A stretch of DNA of 64,000 nucleotides from Paramecium octaurelia (Eukaryota > Ciliophora > Oligohymenophorea > Peniculida > Parameciidae), in contig CAJJDP010000078.1 of NCBI GenBank assembly GCA_905182995.1, forward strand, positions 248,001-312,000, in the 5' to 3' direction. Below are positions 23,772 through 37,416 of this stretch, one piece after another (positions within the stretch are counted from its first letter, which is position 1; every line of letters starts with the position of its first letter). The translations under genes and the position numbers were made by a program. Below the pieces are notes generated by a model. The model made no database searches and was not told the origin of the DNA. It saw only the letters and a program-made list of their open reading frames with translations.

Positions 23772-25168
23772 TCACTTATATTGATTTGAAACTAAAACAC
23801 TACAATTCTCAATTGTCTATTTTTCAGCATGATCCAAGTTCAAAGTACCTGTTTAATAATTATTAATGATGATCTTCCGATAGGTTTTCAGGAGAAGTAT
23901 CATAATCTAAACACCAAAATTAGATGAATATTATTGCAGAATCTTTTATTGCTAAATCAATTCCCTTTCATCTTCCTTATTATAAATCTATTCAATGTTT
24001 GCACACACCAACCTTGATCTCTGTTCCGAAAGATATTATTTACACAGATCCAATTTCAATATTGGCAATTTCTCAAGTTACTTCTCAAGCAACTCGAAAA
24101 TCTTATAGATTTATTGCTTTTTCTTTATCAATTCAGATAACAATACACTACTGTTGTTTTCATTAGCAATCGTTTTCGTCCTCTTTGTACTGATTGATCT
24201 TATAGGCGATGATTAAGTGCTACTAGTTCTACAATACTCTTATAAGTTCTATTAAGATTATTGTTTATGCAATTATTATTTCTTTGTGACATAATACAAT
24301 TCTTTAGTCAGATTTATGTTAATTATCTATTACTTCTCAGTCCCCTGAACTGCTTTCATCAATTAATCCCATCCCCATCTATCCTTTTCTTCTTTACCTA
24401 AACAACCCAAAATTATTTATCTAGTTAGTAGTTCAATTTATGGCTGAAAAGGAAATTTCAATGGTTCTTTGTCTAATCTATTCAATAATTCCACTACATT
24501 AGTTGAATGCCAAGGAGTTGTTTTGTAAATCATTTCATACAAAATCAATCCAAGTGACCAAATATCTGATTTACTTGTGTATGGCTATCGCTTCAAGATT
24601 TAAGGTGCCATATACAAGGGTGTTCCAACTAGAGATGACATTGTTGAATCTACTTACACTCGTTTTGCAAATCCGAAATCAGTGATTTTGAAAATACCAT
24701 CCTGCAGTAGAATATTTGCAGGTTTTAAATCTCTATGCACTATTCCATTCCTTAATAATTCTTACAATCCATTCAAAATTTATTTAAATATTTGAAGGGC
24801 TCTCTCTTCACTTAATGTTCTTGATCCTAAGTATGCTTTCAAGTCTCCCCCATTACAATATTCTGTCACTATATATATATTGTTTGTGCTATGAAATACA
24901 TCCAATAATTTCACAATATTCTAATGATTAAATGATTTCATTATCTCAACTTCTCTCTTTATTTGTTGAGATGTGTAATCGCTCTTAATTAAATTGTTGC
25001 TAATAATTTTAATTGCCACAGCTATTTTTATCAAATTTAACTACTTGAATCATTATAGATATCCCTTCCCATATACACATTCGCATAAGCACCTGAACCA
25101 ATTTTAGAATCATATAGAAATTCATAGTGCTTAACTCTTTTTTTTGATTTTATTCTCTCACTTTACAT
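23772..25168 (-). CDS. ULK/ATG1-like serine/threonine protein kinase, 457 aa
   Basis: ATG 25168 to TGA 23772-23774 with one intron, 25022-25044 (23 nt). Spliced length is divisible by three. The kinase domain starts at residue ~14: glycine loop [18 protein letters not shown] (catalytic Lys), [46 protein letters not shown], and [12 protein letters not shown] in the activation segment. All catalytic residues are present (the APE motif reads APQ). The sequence style is that of the large ciliate expansion of ULK-like kinases. The C-terminal ~180 residues are Gln/Lys/Leu-rich and probably coiled coil. Substrate unknown. Confidence 0.9.
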
Positions 25169-25724
25169 ATTTGAATAAATTAATAATCAAAATACTAATT
25201 GTTCTATTTAGCTCATTAAAATATTTATTCCACTCATCCGTCCAGTCTTTATCTTTATGATACTATCAGATGAAGAAGTCCTTTTTATTCAGATAAAAAT
25301 ATACCAATCATCTCAAGTCTGGTATTCAATTCATATCTATTATCGTCTCTTAAATTGATTATCAAAATAGATAAAATTAACAGTCCATAGGATTTATGAA
25401 ATTAATCTAAAATCCTATTAGATTAAACGGAAAAACTAAAATTTTAGTATAATTTTATATCTATAACTACTTAGAAATATAATATTAAATTCTAAGAATT
25501 ACTTTTTCCATTATATGATAAACTCAATTATAGATATGAATTAATAACTATTTTACAAAATACTCCTTATGGATTTTTTTGGAATTAAGATTATCAATCT
25601 CTTAACATTAATAATAAATCTAAGAAAATACATTCGAAATATGACATATCATAAATATTTCCAACTTAACCAATTAGAAGATAGTTAGTTAATTTATTGA
25701 TTTATAATGTAAATTTAAATATCA
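25169..25724. other. AT-rich stretch without a recognised gene
   Basis: Lies between the kinase start and the end of the coiled-coil gene. All frames on both strands are cut by TGA at short intervals. It probably includes the kinase promoter and the 3' end of the next gene. Confidence 0.5.
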
Positions 25725-26288
25725 TCAACTTTGATAGGTTAATCTTGATTTTATCTAGCAATTTTTCTATAATTATTATAATTTTGTTGTTAATCTATCT
25801 ATTTCATTTATATACTATAAAGACAATGGCTCCTGTCCCCTAACTTTTGATAATAATTATTCCATTTATTAAGCCTTCTTTTGAAAAATTGCATTATCCA
25901 TTTAATGTTAGTTTAAGGTTTGTTGTAAATCAGACAATTCTTCCTCACAATTTCGTATTTATGATTAAATTTAAAATACATTCTCTTAATACCTGATTAA
26001 CTACTAATTTTATTCATTTAATTTCAAATTCAATTATTACATCTGATATTATTCATCATCATCATTGAAGTCTTTTATGTTGTTACTATTCAGTTTCTAT
26101 TATTGTAATTATGAAATTTGCTATTATTGAATTAGGATTGTCTTTTCAAGATTGCTTATTTTAGAATCTAATTCAGGATCATATTATGACCTCAAAAATA
26201 ACCATTTTTCTCTTAGTTCTTTATTTTCATTGGCGGCTAATTAAATAGTTAATTATAATTATCTAATTGTTTTAATCTATTCATCCAT
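25725..26288 (-). CDS. small coiled-coil protein, 187 aa
   Basis: ATG 26288 to TGA 25725-25727, uninterrupted under the ciliate code. The product is almost all predicted coiled coil, rich in Gln, Leu, Asn and Glu (KTIRQLQLTIQLAANENKEL; DLQQTLNQHQMDNAIFQKKA). No other domain is visible. A cytoskeletal linker role is typical of such proteins but is not shown. The C-terminal end could extend by an unrecognised intron. Confidence 0.5.
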
Positions 26289-26562
26289 TTTATAAAATTA
26301 ATACTTATAAACTGACTATATCAAAATTCTATAAAGACATCTTTCAGATAGAACTTTAACTCTAGTATTAATTAAGAGTCATTAGGATACATGAGGAGGC
26401 TTTTCGAATACAATTACAAATAGTAATATAGATTGAAACCAATTTAAATTGAATAATTTATGTAAAACGAATGAATCAAAATAGATGTGAGAATTAATTA
26501 ATAAATTATTTGTAAATAATTTGAATATCCAAACTATGTTTATATATAATAGAAAACCATAA

Positions 26563-28083
26563 TCAAAATTACTATCTGTTTTCTAAATTAATTTAATGAG
26601 CCTCAGATAAGACATCTCTTGGTATTATGCTTCTTAGATATTGATTTTAAGTTATATCATAATTAGCTCTTCCTGATACCAAATTACCAATTTCAATTAA
26701 ATTCTCTTAATGTTTTATGTATTAGGGCACTGTAGTTGCATTAATATAGGTGGCAAATATAGCATACTTTTAGGAACTAGTGGTAACTTCTTCGTCTTCA
26801 ACAACTTAACATGTGCTATTAGAGAACTTCAACCATTTTTTGAATTTAAAATACTAGACATACAGTGTTGAAGAATTACTATATGATTAACCTTTTTGAA
26901 TTGTGATTGAGTGAACTACATACTTATTATCATTGTTATTATATGAAGTTTATAATATTTCTTTTTACCTTTAAATATTTTCAAGATGTTTATTTTTTTA
27001 TTTCTCTAAGGTTTGTTATTTTGATTATAATATTTTAATGAAATCTTATTGGTTTCCTTCTTCTTTCAACATTTCAGTAACAAAAGTGAAGTTACTTATA
27101 GCTTTTTGCAAATTTTCTAAATCACCTAATTAATAAACTTAATTAATTTCTTATGATCCATTATAATTGGGTTTCATGAAATCAAGCTCGAGAACTTAAG
27201 TAATTTCGAACGTCTTATCAAGTCCTAAGTTTAAAATGGTAATATTACTAATATTATTCTACTGATTTCGTTTAATTTAAATGGCTATAATCTATGGCAA
27301 TACAGAAACCTTTTATTTGAATTAATCGTATAAGAAACTATAAACACTATTTTCCTTCATATCTGAAACAAAAAAAAATTCTTTTTCATATTTCAAGTTC
27401 TTTTGAATTGTATATTAAAATAATTCGCTCATTTAAACATTATCATTTCTTCCTTGCTGACTGTTATCTAATTCTCGATAGGATTGATCAATTTTTGATA
27501 AGAGATTGAAAAATATCATTATAGGTTCTTTCTCAACCTCCAAATATTCCTTCTCCTTATCACTCCAAATATTAGCAGTTAAAAATCGTCTCGAGCTGAT
27601 AAAACTGGAATTAGATGCTGACAATTCCGTCAACAACAATTAAATACATCTTAAGAATTATCCTTATTTCTAAATAAGCTTAATACATTTTACATTCTAA
27701 CTATTGCTTTGAATTCTTAGTATAAACTAATAAAGTTAAGGAGTTTAATGAAGTAATTGCAGCATGATGTTTATAATACTATCACTCCCTAGATTTTCAA
27801 TTCCTACAAATGTATTAGCCACTCTGGGTTTTCTCTAGATTACTTATAGTATGGTTTTTGACACGCGCTTGTCTAAATAACTAGCTTCAAAAATATCCTA
27901 TCCCTATTTAATGAATATTTTTACATATTGAGGCTGTTCCTCCTTCATCTGATAAAGTAAATCTAGCATTTTATCTGCATCCCTACCGGATGACTCCCAA
28001 CATTTTTGAATGTCCTCTTGTTTAAACTACATATCTAAGAAAAAATCCATAGTCTCTTTTGGAACATTAAATTGTTGACTCAT
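26563..28083 (-). CDS. ubiquitin-specific-protease homologue lacking catalytic residues, 506 aa
   Basis: ATG 28083 to TGA 26563-26565, no intron. The N-terminus (residues 1-45, PKETMDFFLDMQFKQEDIQK) resembles a UBA-like helix bundle. The USP fold is signalled by FVGIENLGSDSIINIMLQLL near residue 95, corresponding to G-L-x-N-x-G-N-T-C-Y-x-N-S-x-L-Q. The Cys box reads S-D-S, so the nucleophile is absent. The C-terminal box aligns as FKFKKWLKFSNSTCQVV after TLYVQYF, where active enzymes have SGHYxAY. The catalytic His is therefore also missing. It is probably a ubiquitin-binding pseudoenzyme or scaffold. A wrong family assignment remains possible. Confidence 0.65.
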
Positions 28084-28303
28084 ATTATTATTATATTATA
28101 TATAATATTGATTTAATCATTATTTATTCTCTAATTTTATTTATCAATATCCACATCATAGATTATATTTAATTTTCAGAATACATAATTAATCTAAAAT
28201 GAATAACGATGTAACAAAACACTCAAATGCAAAATTACTAAGATATATTTAATTCTATTAAGATAAATTAATTGTAACAATTTAAATGTATATTCTATCT
28301 CTA

Positions 28304-31300
28304 TCAATCATTGTTGATGCCTGTATTTTATGTGTTTAAAAATACTTGGCTCTAGGCACGTTACTGTTTCAATTTGTTTCTTCTTACCAAATAGAGTGAG
28401 CCAAGTAATATTGCAGACGTGGTCACAATTTTTGCTTCCTTTGATAACAATACAAATCTTTTAATAATTAATGTGAATTATGATTGGGATAACTAATTCA
28501 AAGCCTTTATGGTACAAGTTTCAACGTCATCCAGCTCTTATAGTCTCTAAATTTCGAATCCTATTTATCCTATTTTGAATTGATTGATCTCATTAAAATA
28601 AAATAAAAAATGTGTAGTATTTAAGGGGTACAATTTTAGCATATTATCATCCATTTTAAAAATATAATCATAAAATTGTTTTTGCTATCTTAAATCATAT
28701 AAATAGGAATTTTTCGAAATCGAATTTGATAAGATAAGGGTGTTGCTATCATAATATTAAAAAGTTAGTAGTTCTTATGAACTAGGATGCCTCATTATCT
28801 TCTGAACATCATAAGATATATTATCAGGTGAATCTAAATTAATTGTAATTTTGCTTATTACAGAGAAACTCAAGGTCAATTGTAAGACCTTAATTTCAAT
28901 TTGATTTTCGACAAGAACTGCCTCAAGCAATTAATTTTTGAAATATTCATCAAATTAATAAATATATATTCTAATGTGTGGAGAAAGAGCACTTATTATT
29001 TGGTCAGAGTAAATCCTATACGAATCTTAGATTTATAGATTGAAGCTAAATAACTAAAAAACAGTGAATAAGAAATAGCATTCAGATATTTTCTTGATAA
29101 TTCTTATTTCAATATATTGATCATTAGAATTTCCGATTAATAACATATTATATAAATCAAAATTTTTTTCGATTTCGCTAATCTTATTTTGAGTTATTTT
29201 TAGTAATAATTGTGATGAGTTTGATTTAATTAAAAGTAAGTTATTTGATTAATAAAATTATGCATACTCCAAGTCTCCATTCTTAAATTCCTTCAATTAC
29301 ATAGGTTAAAATTATTAATACAATTAAGTCTTATTAAATTACAAGATATTAGCATACACTAACTTCCTTATTTCATAAAAGCATAAGACATAAGTATTTC
29401 TAAAAATGTAAGCATCTTTGATGATGATTTCGCCATTCTCCAATTTTCGATTATAATAAAATGGCAGAACCTTATATTTATTATAATATTTTAAACTGTA
29501 GAATAATGCTTATTCATCCTTATTCCAAGGTTGTACTAAGCCCATCTTTCTAATGCAAATTTGTTCTAATTCTACACATTCTTCTATTTATTACTATTAT
29601 AAAAATGGCCCTACTAATTGTAATTTAAGATTATTCATTAACATTAGTTTATCGATGGGACCTTAGAACATGTCAATATCTTCAATTCGTATAATCTCTT
29701 CATCTTAAACTTAAATTACTATTTCAGTTTTTTTAGAATTCAATTTTCTACAGTAATTATTGACTTGGATGTCCAAAAATAATTAATTGGGAGAGATTTC
29801 CTCCTCTTGATGTTTAAATAATAATGGTATTTTTTCCTACCAAACTATTTATTGTTAATTTTCTGCAAGATTCAAGTAAGAAATTTTAAAGTATTTGATA
29901 TCGAAAATCTAATATTCTTCATCTTTGTTGTAGTAATAAACTAGATGGTTCTGTAAATGAAAATTTAATTTACTTATTTTTAAAATCTTGATCAGCTAGA
30001 TAGGCTGTTCAATTGAAAATATAAACAGATAGTTTTAATCGAATTAATTCAATGCAACTGCTAGATATTCCTTAGAATTTTAGAATTTAATAGGTCTAAT
30101 GAAATCATAACCATCTATCTAATAATTTTCTAAAAATTTCAGAGAATCATCTAAAATGTATTATTTTATGATGCTATATTAATTGTGAATGCCTATAACA
30201 AAATATTTATTGGGAATTATCTAAAAATTCGATATTCTCTTAGATTCACCAGAATAAATGATGGTTATATCTTTGATTTCATAGATGTTGATTTCTTAAT
30301 ACTTATCAATTACCAATTATTTATTAATTTAATACAATTGAAAGTAATGGAACTGAGCAAAAAAAAATTTAATCTATTTATTTTAGTTTTCTTCATTATT
30401 AAAGTAATTCAAAATTTATTTTAACTTTTTTGTAATCTTCTTTTACTTATTATTTGATAGGTCCAAAAAAAGGAAGTCTGCTTAATTCTCAGTAACTAAT
30501 ATCACATACTATTTAAATTAAAGTATTTGTTTAATTTAAGATTATATTTGAATTTCATTTTATTGATTAACCCCAATCGAATAATAGATTATTTTTGCTG
30601 ATTATTCCTTTTACTTTATCAAAAGGATACTTTCTTAAAACTGAATTACTTTATAGTTTCTAACATCCTTTTAGATTGTGGTTTAGTTGGTGCAATATAG
30701 AATCTAGAGTGTATCATTCGAGTTTAGAATAGCATAATTCTCTAAGGTTTTTGGGTGATAAAACAATAAATCAAATTCTTCTAAGTATTATTCTATATTT
30801 GGACAAAAATCCTTCAAATATGCATTCTCAATAATATACTTTAGGACGTTTTCAAATTCTCCCTAATTTGCAAATTCCTAATAAATAGGAAAATTGTAGT
30901 CAATTATCTAAATAATAATTTGCTCATTTGACTAACATTCATTTTTGAATTCATATGAGATGGTTTAAAGTTTTGATTAATCGATCTCTTGAATAATCTC
31001 ATAACATTAAGGTGTATAAGTTATCGAATAGGAGTTTGGTATTTCATGTATATAACTTTTGGTAGGTAACAAATAGTTATCTAGTTTTTTAATGTAATAA
31101 AAACTAATCAATTTATTATATTCATCTATGATATAGAATATCTTATATTAAGTTATAAAAACAATACTTGAGGGATGACAAACAATTTCGAATCCTTTGT
31201 TTTCAAGTAAAATTATTTCTAATTTATCGTAGCGTAAAATAAATAAATAATTAAATGCAAAATAAGTCTGCAGGGCTTATTAATCAATAGATTATTTATC

Positions 31301-32245
31301 TTCCAATTACTTTATGTATAATTATTTTAAATTATCAATTTTAGCTATTAATGTGTAGTATTCTATACTGCAAGATTTTGAAAATAGGACATTCAAAATT
31401 TTGTATCCCAAATATTTTGCGGTCTAAAAAAAATTTAATGATTCTTCTAACATAAATATATAAGCAGAATCATCTTCAGTTAGCACTACTTATTATCCAC
31501 AAAAATAAATCTAATTCTAATCATCTTATACTATATCGACAAGACCTTTCTATTAGAGGATCAAACTATCAGCTAAAATGGATATTTGTTTATCTTGATA
31601 CTTAAGGAGTTTCCAATTAATACATTAGAAATAGGATATAATATAGTATCCAAAATCGACTTTGTGAGATTAATGTAGACAATTTACCTCTCGGTAGAAT
31701 ATATTATCATATTACAATTCCACCTTAAATTCATTAAGTAGGTTCACAGAGTATATATTTAAAATTTATTAGTCATTGCAAAATACAATAAACTCTAAGT
31801 TCTTTTCTAGATAAAATTGATAGCATTTTTCATTTTGAGATGTTTCAATCTTAAGTCTAAAATAGTCTTCTTCATGTTTTTAATAAGTATTTCCTTCTTC
31901 ATCAATATAAATGCTTACAGTGCAAGAGATGTAATATTGGTTCAAAGTGTAAATTAATTAGCATAACCATTTCTCTGCTTCCAAGTTATCATTAGGAGAT
32001 TCAATAAACTAAGTTGATATTATCTTCTCATTTTCTTATATCAGAATCAGAAAAGACGATTATATTTAATTCTCCACGAAGTTGAATCTCTCCTAAGAGT
32101 CACTCTCAATTAAGGCACTATTATCATTCTTAGCAAAAAATATATCATGACTTGCCAGCCTTCTTTTTTCACATTCGGACTGCACTTACCTTAAATAAAG
32201 TCCAATTAATATTGCACTTAATAAAATAAAATGCTATTCAAACAT
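28304..32245 (-). CDS. large type I membrane protein of unknown function, 1313 aa
   Basis: A single frame, open under the ciliate code for 1313 codons, runs from ATG 32245 to TGA 28304-28306. A signal peptide is visible (hydrophobic core ILLSAILIGLY, residues 7-17, then QSECEKRR). A single membrane helix follows near the C-terminus (VTTSAILLGSLYLV, about 1285-1300) with a short basic tail RRNKLKQ. The ~1260-residue lumenal part is rich in Tyr, Ile, Asn, Glu and Lys and has recurring short beta-like units (NYLFILRY, KYFVIGIH, YLFIFS) that suggest a beta-propeller or similar repeat fold. No family was recognised. It may be a surface or vacuolar receptor. Confidence 0.75.
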
Positions 32246-32787
32246 AATCTATGATAATTTTAATTAACAAAGTTGTTTAGAGCGAATGAATCTACTAATG
32301 TTAAAGAAAATATCACCATTATTGTAATTCTACTTATATTAATATATAGAAATCAAATACTATTAATTTTAACAAGTTGGGTGAGAGCAATTAACATTGT
32401 TTAAATAGTTAAGAAGGAAGGATAATCAAAGATTATACAAATTTAAAAATTTGATCACAAAAAAATAACATAATGACCCAAATATTAAGATTTTAATGTA
32501 TTATAATGGAAAAACTTGATATGCTATAATATTTTGATGTGAAAGTATAAAAAAATCGAAAAACTCTGCTAAAGGTTGCAATATATTTAATACAAATGGA
32601 AAAACCAATAGTACATAGACTATTATATAATGATAATTGGTTTTTTTGAAATAAGAATTTTAGAAAATCAACAGGTATAGAATAGAAGTGAGAACAATAC
32701 AAAGGAATGAAGAGGAAGTATAGATGCAATTCTCTACATGATTTACTATTATTTACAATTTATAAACACACTTTATTATTATATAAA
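32246..32787. other. AT-rich stretch without a recognised gene
   Basis: Between the start of the type I membrane protein and the stop of the PH-like kinase. A hydrophobic minus-strand reading exists at 32493-32729, but it has no ATG start, so no gene is called. Confidence 0.5.
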
Positions 32788-34472
32788 TCAAATAAATTTT
32801 TGGCAGTTTAATGTTTAATAAGAAGTTTGAAGAAATCGAAGATTCTCATAAGGTATTGGTTAATCTAAATCAGTGATTGATATATTATCATCTGATTACT
32901 CAATTTTAATCTGATATATGTTTTTAAGTGATGGTTTAAAAGAGGATGATTTCAAAAGCATTCCTTTCTTATCTAAGCTCTGACTCTTATATCTTCTATC
33001 CCTTAAGTTTTTAGATGGTTTTTATTACGACATTTAACTATGGTTTTCAGTGAATGAGTTTTAACTATTTTGATAAAATGATTTTAGAGTGTTTTTAGAT
33101 TGCAAATGATTGAAGCTTATACCTACAGAGCCTTCCACAATAGATTGTGTAGAAGCCATATTATTAGTAGGAGATAAGATTTAAGAAACAGTGAGTTGAT
33201 TTAAGAGATCTTACAAATTAATTCTGTTTTCTGGTAACTTAGACATCATGGCTTTTAACAAGTACATAGTCTTTTGGCTAACATTAGGGAATCTCAATTC
33301 TGAGAAGTCGATCTGACATTCCTTATTTAACTTAAGCAAGGCATCGTATGTATTAGATCTGAATGGAGCCTTACCTGATAACATTGAATAATAGATGACT
33401 CCTAAACTAAAAATGTCACCTACTTCTTGGTAAGGTTATTTCATGAATACTTCTGGTGCGATGTAACCAGCCGTTCCTTGACCATTGACTAGTCTGTCTC
33501 TGCATATTTTTTCTGCAAATCCAAAGTCAATTAATTTCAACTAATCTTTATCGATAAGTACATTCTCTAATTTAATGTCTCTATGAACGTATCCTAAACT
33601 AAATCAATAGGGAAGTTTGAATACTTATGAACTTATTGCAACCCTAGTGCTAATTTGAGCAGGATCTGAGTGGATTCTATTTCTGATAGTCGTTTTCTCT
33701 CCTTCAAATATTGGTAGAGGGATCCTCCTTTGATGTATTCAGTCACCAAGACTAAATGATAGAATTAATTTAGTACTTAGGAGTTCCTCCAGTTGAATGA
33801 TCTCACAAAGTTTTAGCACATAGGGGAAATTGATTCTTTTCAGTATATAACACTCACTTCGGATGAAATGATAAAACTTCTTAAGGTCTTTCTTAGATAA
33901 TAATTCGTTTTTATTATAAACTTTACCAGCATAATTAAAGGGCTGATTCGGTAGTCTTATATTGGGGGTGAGAGTGTACACTTTAGAGAATCCACCTTTT
34001 CCTATGACATCTTGCATTGTGTAGAGTTCATCTAAATTTTGAACAAAACAGAATTAACATAAATATTTTAGAAATTGGAAGGTATACTAGCTAAAATTAG
34101 GAATACACTTATAAATTACTAATCGTGATTCCAAATGTATATGAATATGTCCTTAGTTCTCTTGATTCTAATAACCTTAACAGCATCTGCCTTCTTGTTT
34201 GAAATCTTCAGATCGATTAATTTTAAGCTGATGTCCTCATTCAACTAAACATGTCCCTTCACTTTATTGTTTTTCTTATAAAACAACACTCCTTCTTCAC
34301 TTAATAAAAATTCGTATTCGGTAGGCTTGTTACTTTTCCAACTAATCCTTTTCATTAATTGCTGATAGGAGATTGTTTATTTGGCTAAATTGATGGATTT
34401 CTTATTCCAGAATGTCTTGATGTCATCCTTCTCTGTAAAAATAGGCCAATATTATTATTGTTATTCTGACAT
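32788..34472 (-). CDS. serine/threonine kinase with PH-like N-terminus, 528 aa
   Basis: ATG 34472 to TGA 32788-32790. Introns 34087-34106 (20 nt), 34032-34058 (27, donor GTT), 33752-33776 (25) and 33599-33624 (26) give a spliced length divisible by three. Residues ~35-125 read like a PH-type barrel (EYEFLLSEEGVLFYKKNNKV, ending IYIWNHDQQF). The kinase follows: VIGKGGFSKVYTL, AGKVYNK (catalytic Lys), LVTEYIKGGSLYQYL, GYVHRDIKLENVLID, LIDFGFAEKI and GTAGYIAPEVFM. The invariant residues are present. The tail is Ser/Asn/Gln-rich. The N-terminal barrel could recruit it to membranes; this part is inferred. The 20-nt intron is near the lower size limit. Confidence 0.88.
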
Positions 34473-34522
34473 TAAGATAATTTTATAAAATAAATCATAC
34501 TTTTGATAAATATATTTCAAAT

Positions 34523-35884
34523 TCACATTCTACCTAATCCATAATATAAAAACCCAAGGGACTTCATCACCTCCCCCTATAATAAATTCCTGCCGTCGAA
34601 ACAATAGGAAGGCTTGGCCATTTCATCATAGGCCTGAGCATAATCTATTTTTGTAAACCTATCATAAGATACTCTCATTCTTACTCTTCCCATTCTGTCA
34701 ATATCACTATGGCAGATGCCCCTTGGAAGATGCCATCTAAACTCTAACATTGTTCCAACTTGTCTATTTTACCTTGAGGATCATAGACCCTTAGTATGGC
34801 CTGTTCTTCTTATAACTTTTGGATGATCATCAAAGAGGCACTCTCCCTTGTGTCGTTGGTATTGGCCTTAAATGCCACTCCCAAAATAACAATGATCTTA
34901 TTTCTAAGAGTGTTGAACATTGAGGTAGTGATTAAGTTATAGAACCGCTGCTTTTGAAACTCATTAAGTATATACACTTATTTCCAATATTGTGCAACTT
35001 CATCCAACTAAAGTGACTCACACAAGTAAATTAAACAAAGCAGGTCCTTCTTTAAACAGGACCCCCCAAATCCCACCGATGTCTTCAGAAACTTATTACC
35101 AATTCTACTATCGCTCCCTACGCACTAGGAAACTAATAAATTAAGAGAGTCTGATCAAATTACTTTCATTAACATCAGCACCAATTTTATCGCATATTAT
35201 CGATATACTATTAATTGAAGAAACCCTTTGAGCAAGGAAAGAATTTGCAACAATTTTGCTTAACTCAGCCGAGTATATGTTGGTGAAGATGATTTTCTCT
35301 TTTGGTACCCACTATTCATACAATGATGCCAACTACTAAGCGGATTCGAGTGCCCCACCAATAATCACTCTGTCTGGATTAAGGAGATCTTGTATAGCAG
35401 TGCCTTCAGCTAGGAATTCTGGATTTGATAGAACACAAATATTCTTATCCCTTAAAACAGCATTTATATAATCGCAGGTTTTGATAGGAACAGTTGATTT
35501 TTCAACCAATATTAACTTTCTTGTTAGAGGGTATTTTTTGATCTGTTGGAGACAGCTATCGATGTATGATATATCCAATGAAGATTCAGCTCCCAGTCCA
35601 TACTTCTTACTTGGAGTATTGACAGCTAGAAAGGCGATGTCACAATCTTTCAAAGCAATATCAATGTCGCATGTGAATATTAAATTGGTATTCAATGTTT
35701 AATTTATATATTCGTCTAGATTTTTCTCGTATACTGGATATTGCTTGTTATTCCATTTTTCAATTTACTATTCATTAATGTCGTAAACTACAAATGTCTG
35801 TTTTGGACATTTGGATGCCATCACAGCCATCGTTGGTCCTCCAACATAACCTGCTCCAAAACAACATACTTTATTTATTTACAT
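34523..35884 (-). CDS. UDP-glucose 6-dehydrogenase, 434 aa
   Basis: Oxidises UDP-glucose to UDP-glucuronate with two NAD+. ATG 35884 to TGA 34523-34525, introns 35133-35163 (31 nt) and 34659-34684 (26 nt), with the spliced length divisible by three. The Rossmann start is [18 protein letters not shown] at residues 6-23. [20 protein letters not shown] and [16 protein letters not shown] follow. The catalytic loop [10 protein letters not shown] carries the nucleophilic Cys (about residue 265), and [12 protein letters not shown] precedes it. [13 protein letters not shown] is the C-terminal dinucleotide-binding half. All hallmark residues are present. Length is slightly below the usual 460-490. It would supply glucuronate for surface glycans. 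Confidence 0.95.
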
Positions 35885-35931
35885 ATTTTTGAAATGTATA
35901 TTTACTATAAATAAAAATGCATAAAATAGAT

Positions 35932-37416
35932 TCAATTATGTTTACGAATTGTTTTAAATTTAATTTATATTTAAATAGGATTATACATTAAAAATCCATT
36001 TTAGCTTAAACCTCCAAATATAAACAATTTATCTTCATTATAAACGCTGCAATGCTCATATCTAAATGGGTATTCCAAATACCCCTACAATTGCACTTTC
36101 TACCAAGTGTAATTCTTTAAAAATAACAAATGCAAATCTCCAAAACATTCCATTTCATTCGTCCCCCCAAACAACAACAAGGCACTTATCTTCTCATCAT
36201 AATTCATGCTATGAGATCTTCTCCCAAGAGGCTTCTAGCCAATAGTCTCCACAACCTACAATACCGACGGGTACGTATCAATAATTAACTGATACAACTC
36301 GCTATAAAGATTGTCCTCACTATCCTTCCCTCCAAAAATATAGATGCCTTCCTTGCTAAACAATTAATCTGCCTACTCCTCCTTTTTGGTATTCGAAGTG
36401 AAATCATAATTCATTCTCAAATATGGATTCCCTACTAAAATTGCACTATGATAAGCTATCCCCAATTTAAAAGGGTGATCATTTTGAATAACCTATTTCT
36501 AATAAAACTTTGGATAAAATTGAGTACAATTCATGTTAGTCAAATTGATCAACTAAAAGTCACTATAAAATTTCGTATTCAATTCGCTATCATCTAGTCC
36601 ACCAACAATAATGAGATGGTTGTGACTATAACATCCACTATGATTTCTACGACACCCAATTTAAGTTGGATATTATTGCCATTCTAGTCTATCATCTTCT
36701 AAGCATATCCTAGTGACCATATTTGTGGTCTTTCTACTATTTGTGTTTTTCTCTCCCCCAAAAGCATATATTGTTTTATTTTCATCAATGTTCAAACTAA
36801 AGTAACACCCCAATCTCAAATTTGGATTTAGAACCTATCTCAATTTCAATTATTCTATCTAAGATTAACAAAACTCTTGTTTCCTCTTCCATTAACCATT
36901 CAGTAATGAAATTGCATGAATTTCAATATTTTCTCTGTGAGAATGTCCTCCAAATACTAATCCAAAATGATCATATTTCACTACTCGACTGCCTTATCTC
37001 GATACTGGAATAGTATATTATTGTTCGTTTTAGACAGGAAGAATCACTTATCCCTTGATTATTGTATTGTCTGTGTTGGACAAAATATGTTTGATGCAAT
37101 CATAAGCTATCGTGTCTTAAATTTTTTACTGTAACGTAAAATGATTTGTTATCATTCTTTACTTGATATTTAATGCCCTGTAAGGTTCCTTAAGAATTTT
37201 CAACGACAATTGTTCATATTTGGTTTTCTGCTGCAATTACATTGAGGTCGTATAATTAGTCATGCGTAATTTGTTCTATGCCAATTAAGGCAACTCAGAA
37301 TTTAGTGTTTTTCTTTTTTGTAAATTGTCCATTGAAACATCCATACGAGTTTTCACTACATTAATTGGATCTCTGTTTTATAATGAATATATTCTTCTTC
37401 TTTCTTTTTAATTCAT
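35932..37416 (-). CDS. kelch-repeat protein, 494 aa
   Basis: ATG 37416 to TGA 35932-35934, read without an intron. The basic N-terminal ~150 residues are Lys/Gln-rich with coiled-coil character. The remaining part holds about five or six kelch blades recognised by the Gly-Gly pairs and following aromatic residues: GLVFGGHSHRENIEIHA, TIYAFGGEKNTNS, LIIVGGLDDSELNTKFYSD, IYIFGGKDSEDNLYSELYQL, LLLFGGTNEMECFGDLHLL and KLFIFGGLSQNGFLMYN. These form a beta-propeller used for protein binding. No BTB or F-box domain is visible, so it is not an obvious ligase adaptor. Confidence 0.87.

Noticed and set aside
32493-32729. Hydrophobic minus-strand frame of about 78 residues
   Set aside because: No ATG in frame, no splice signals, composition typical of AT-rich spacer.
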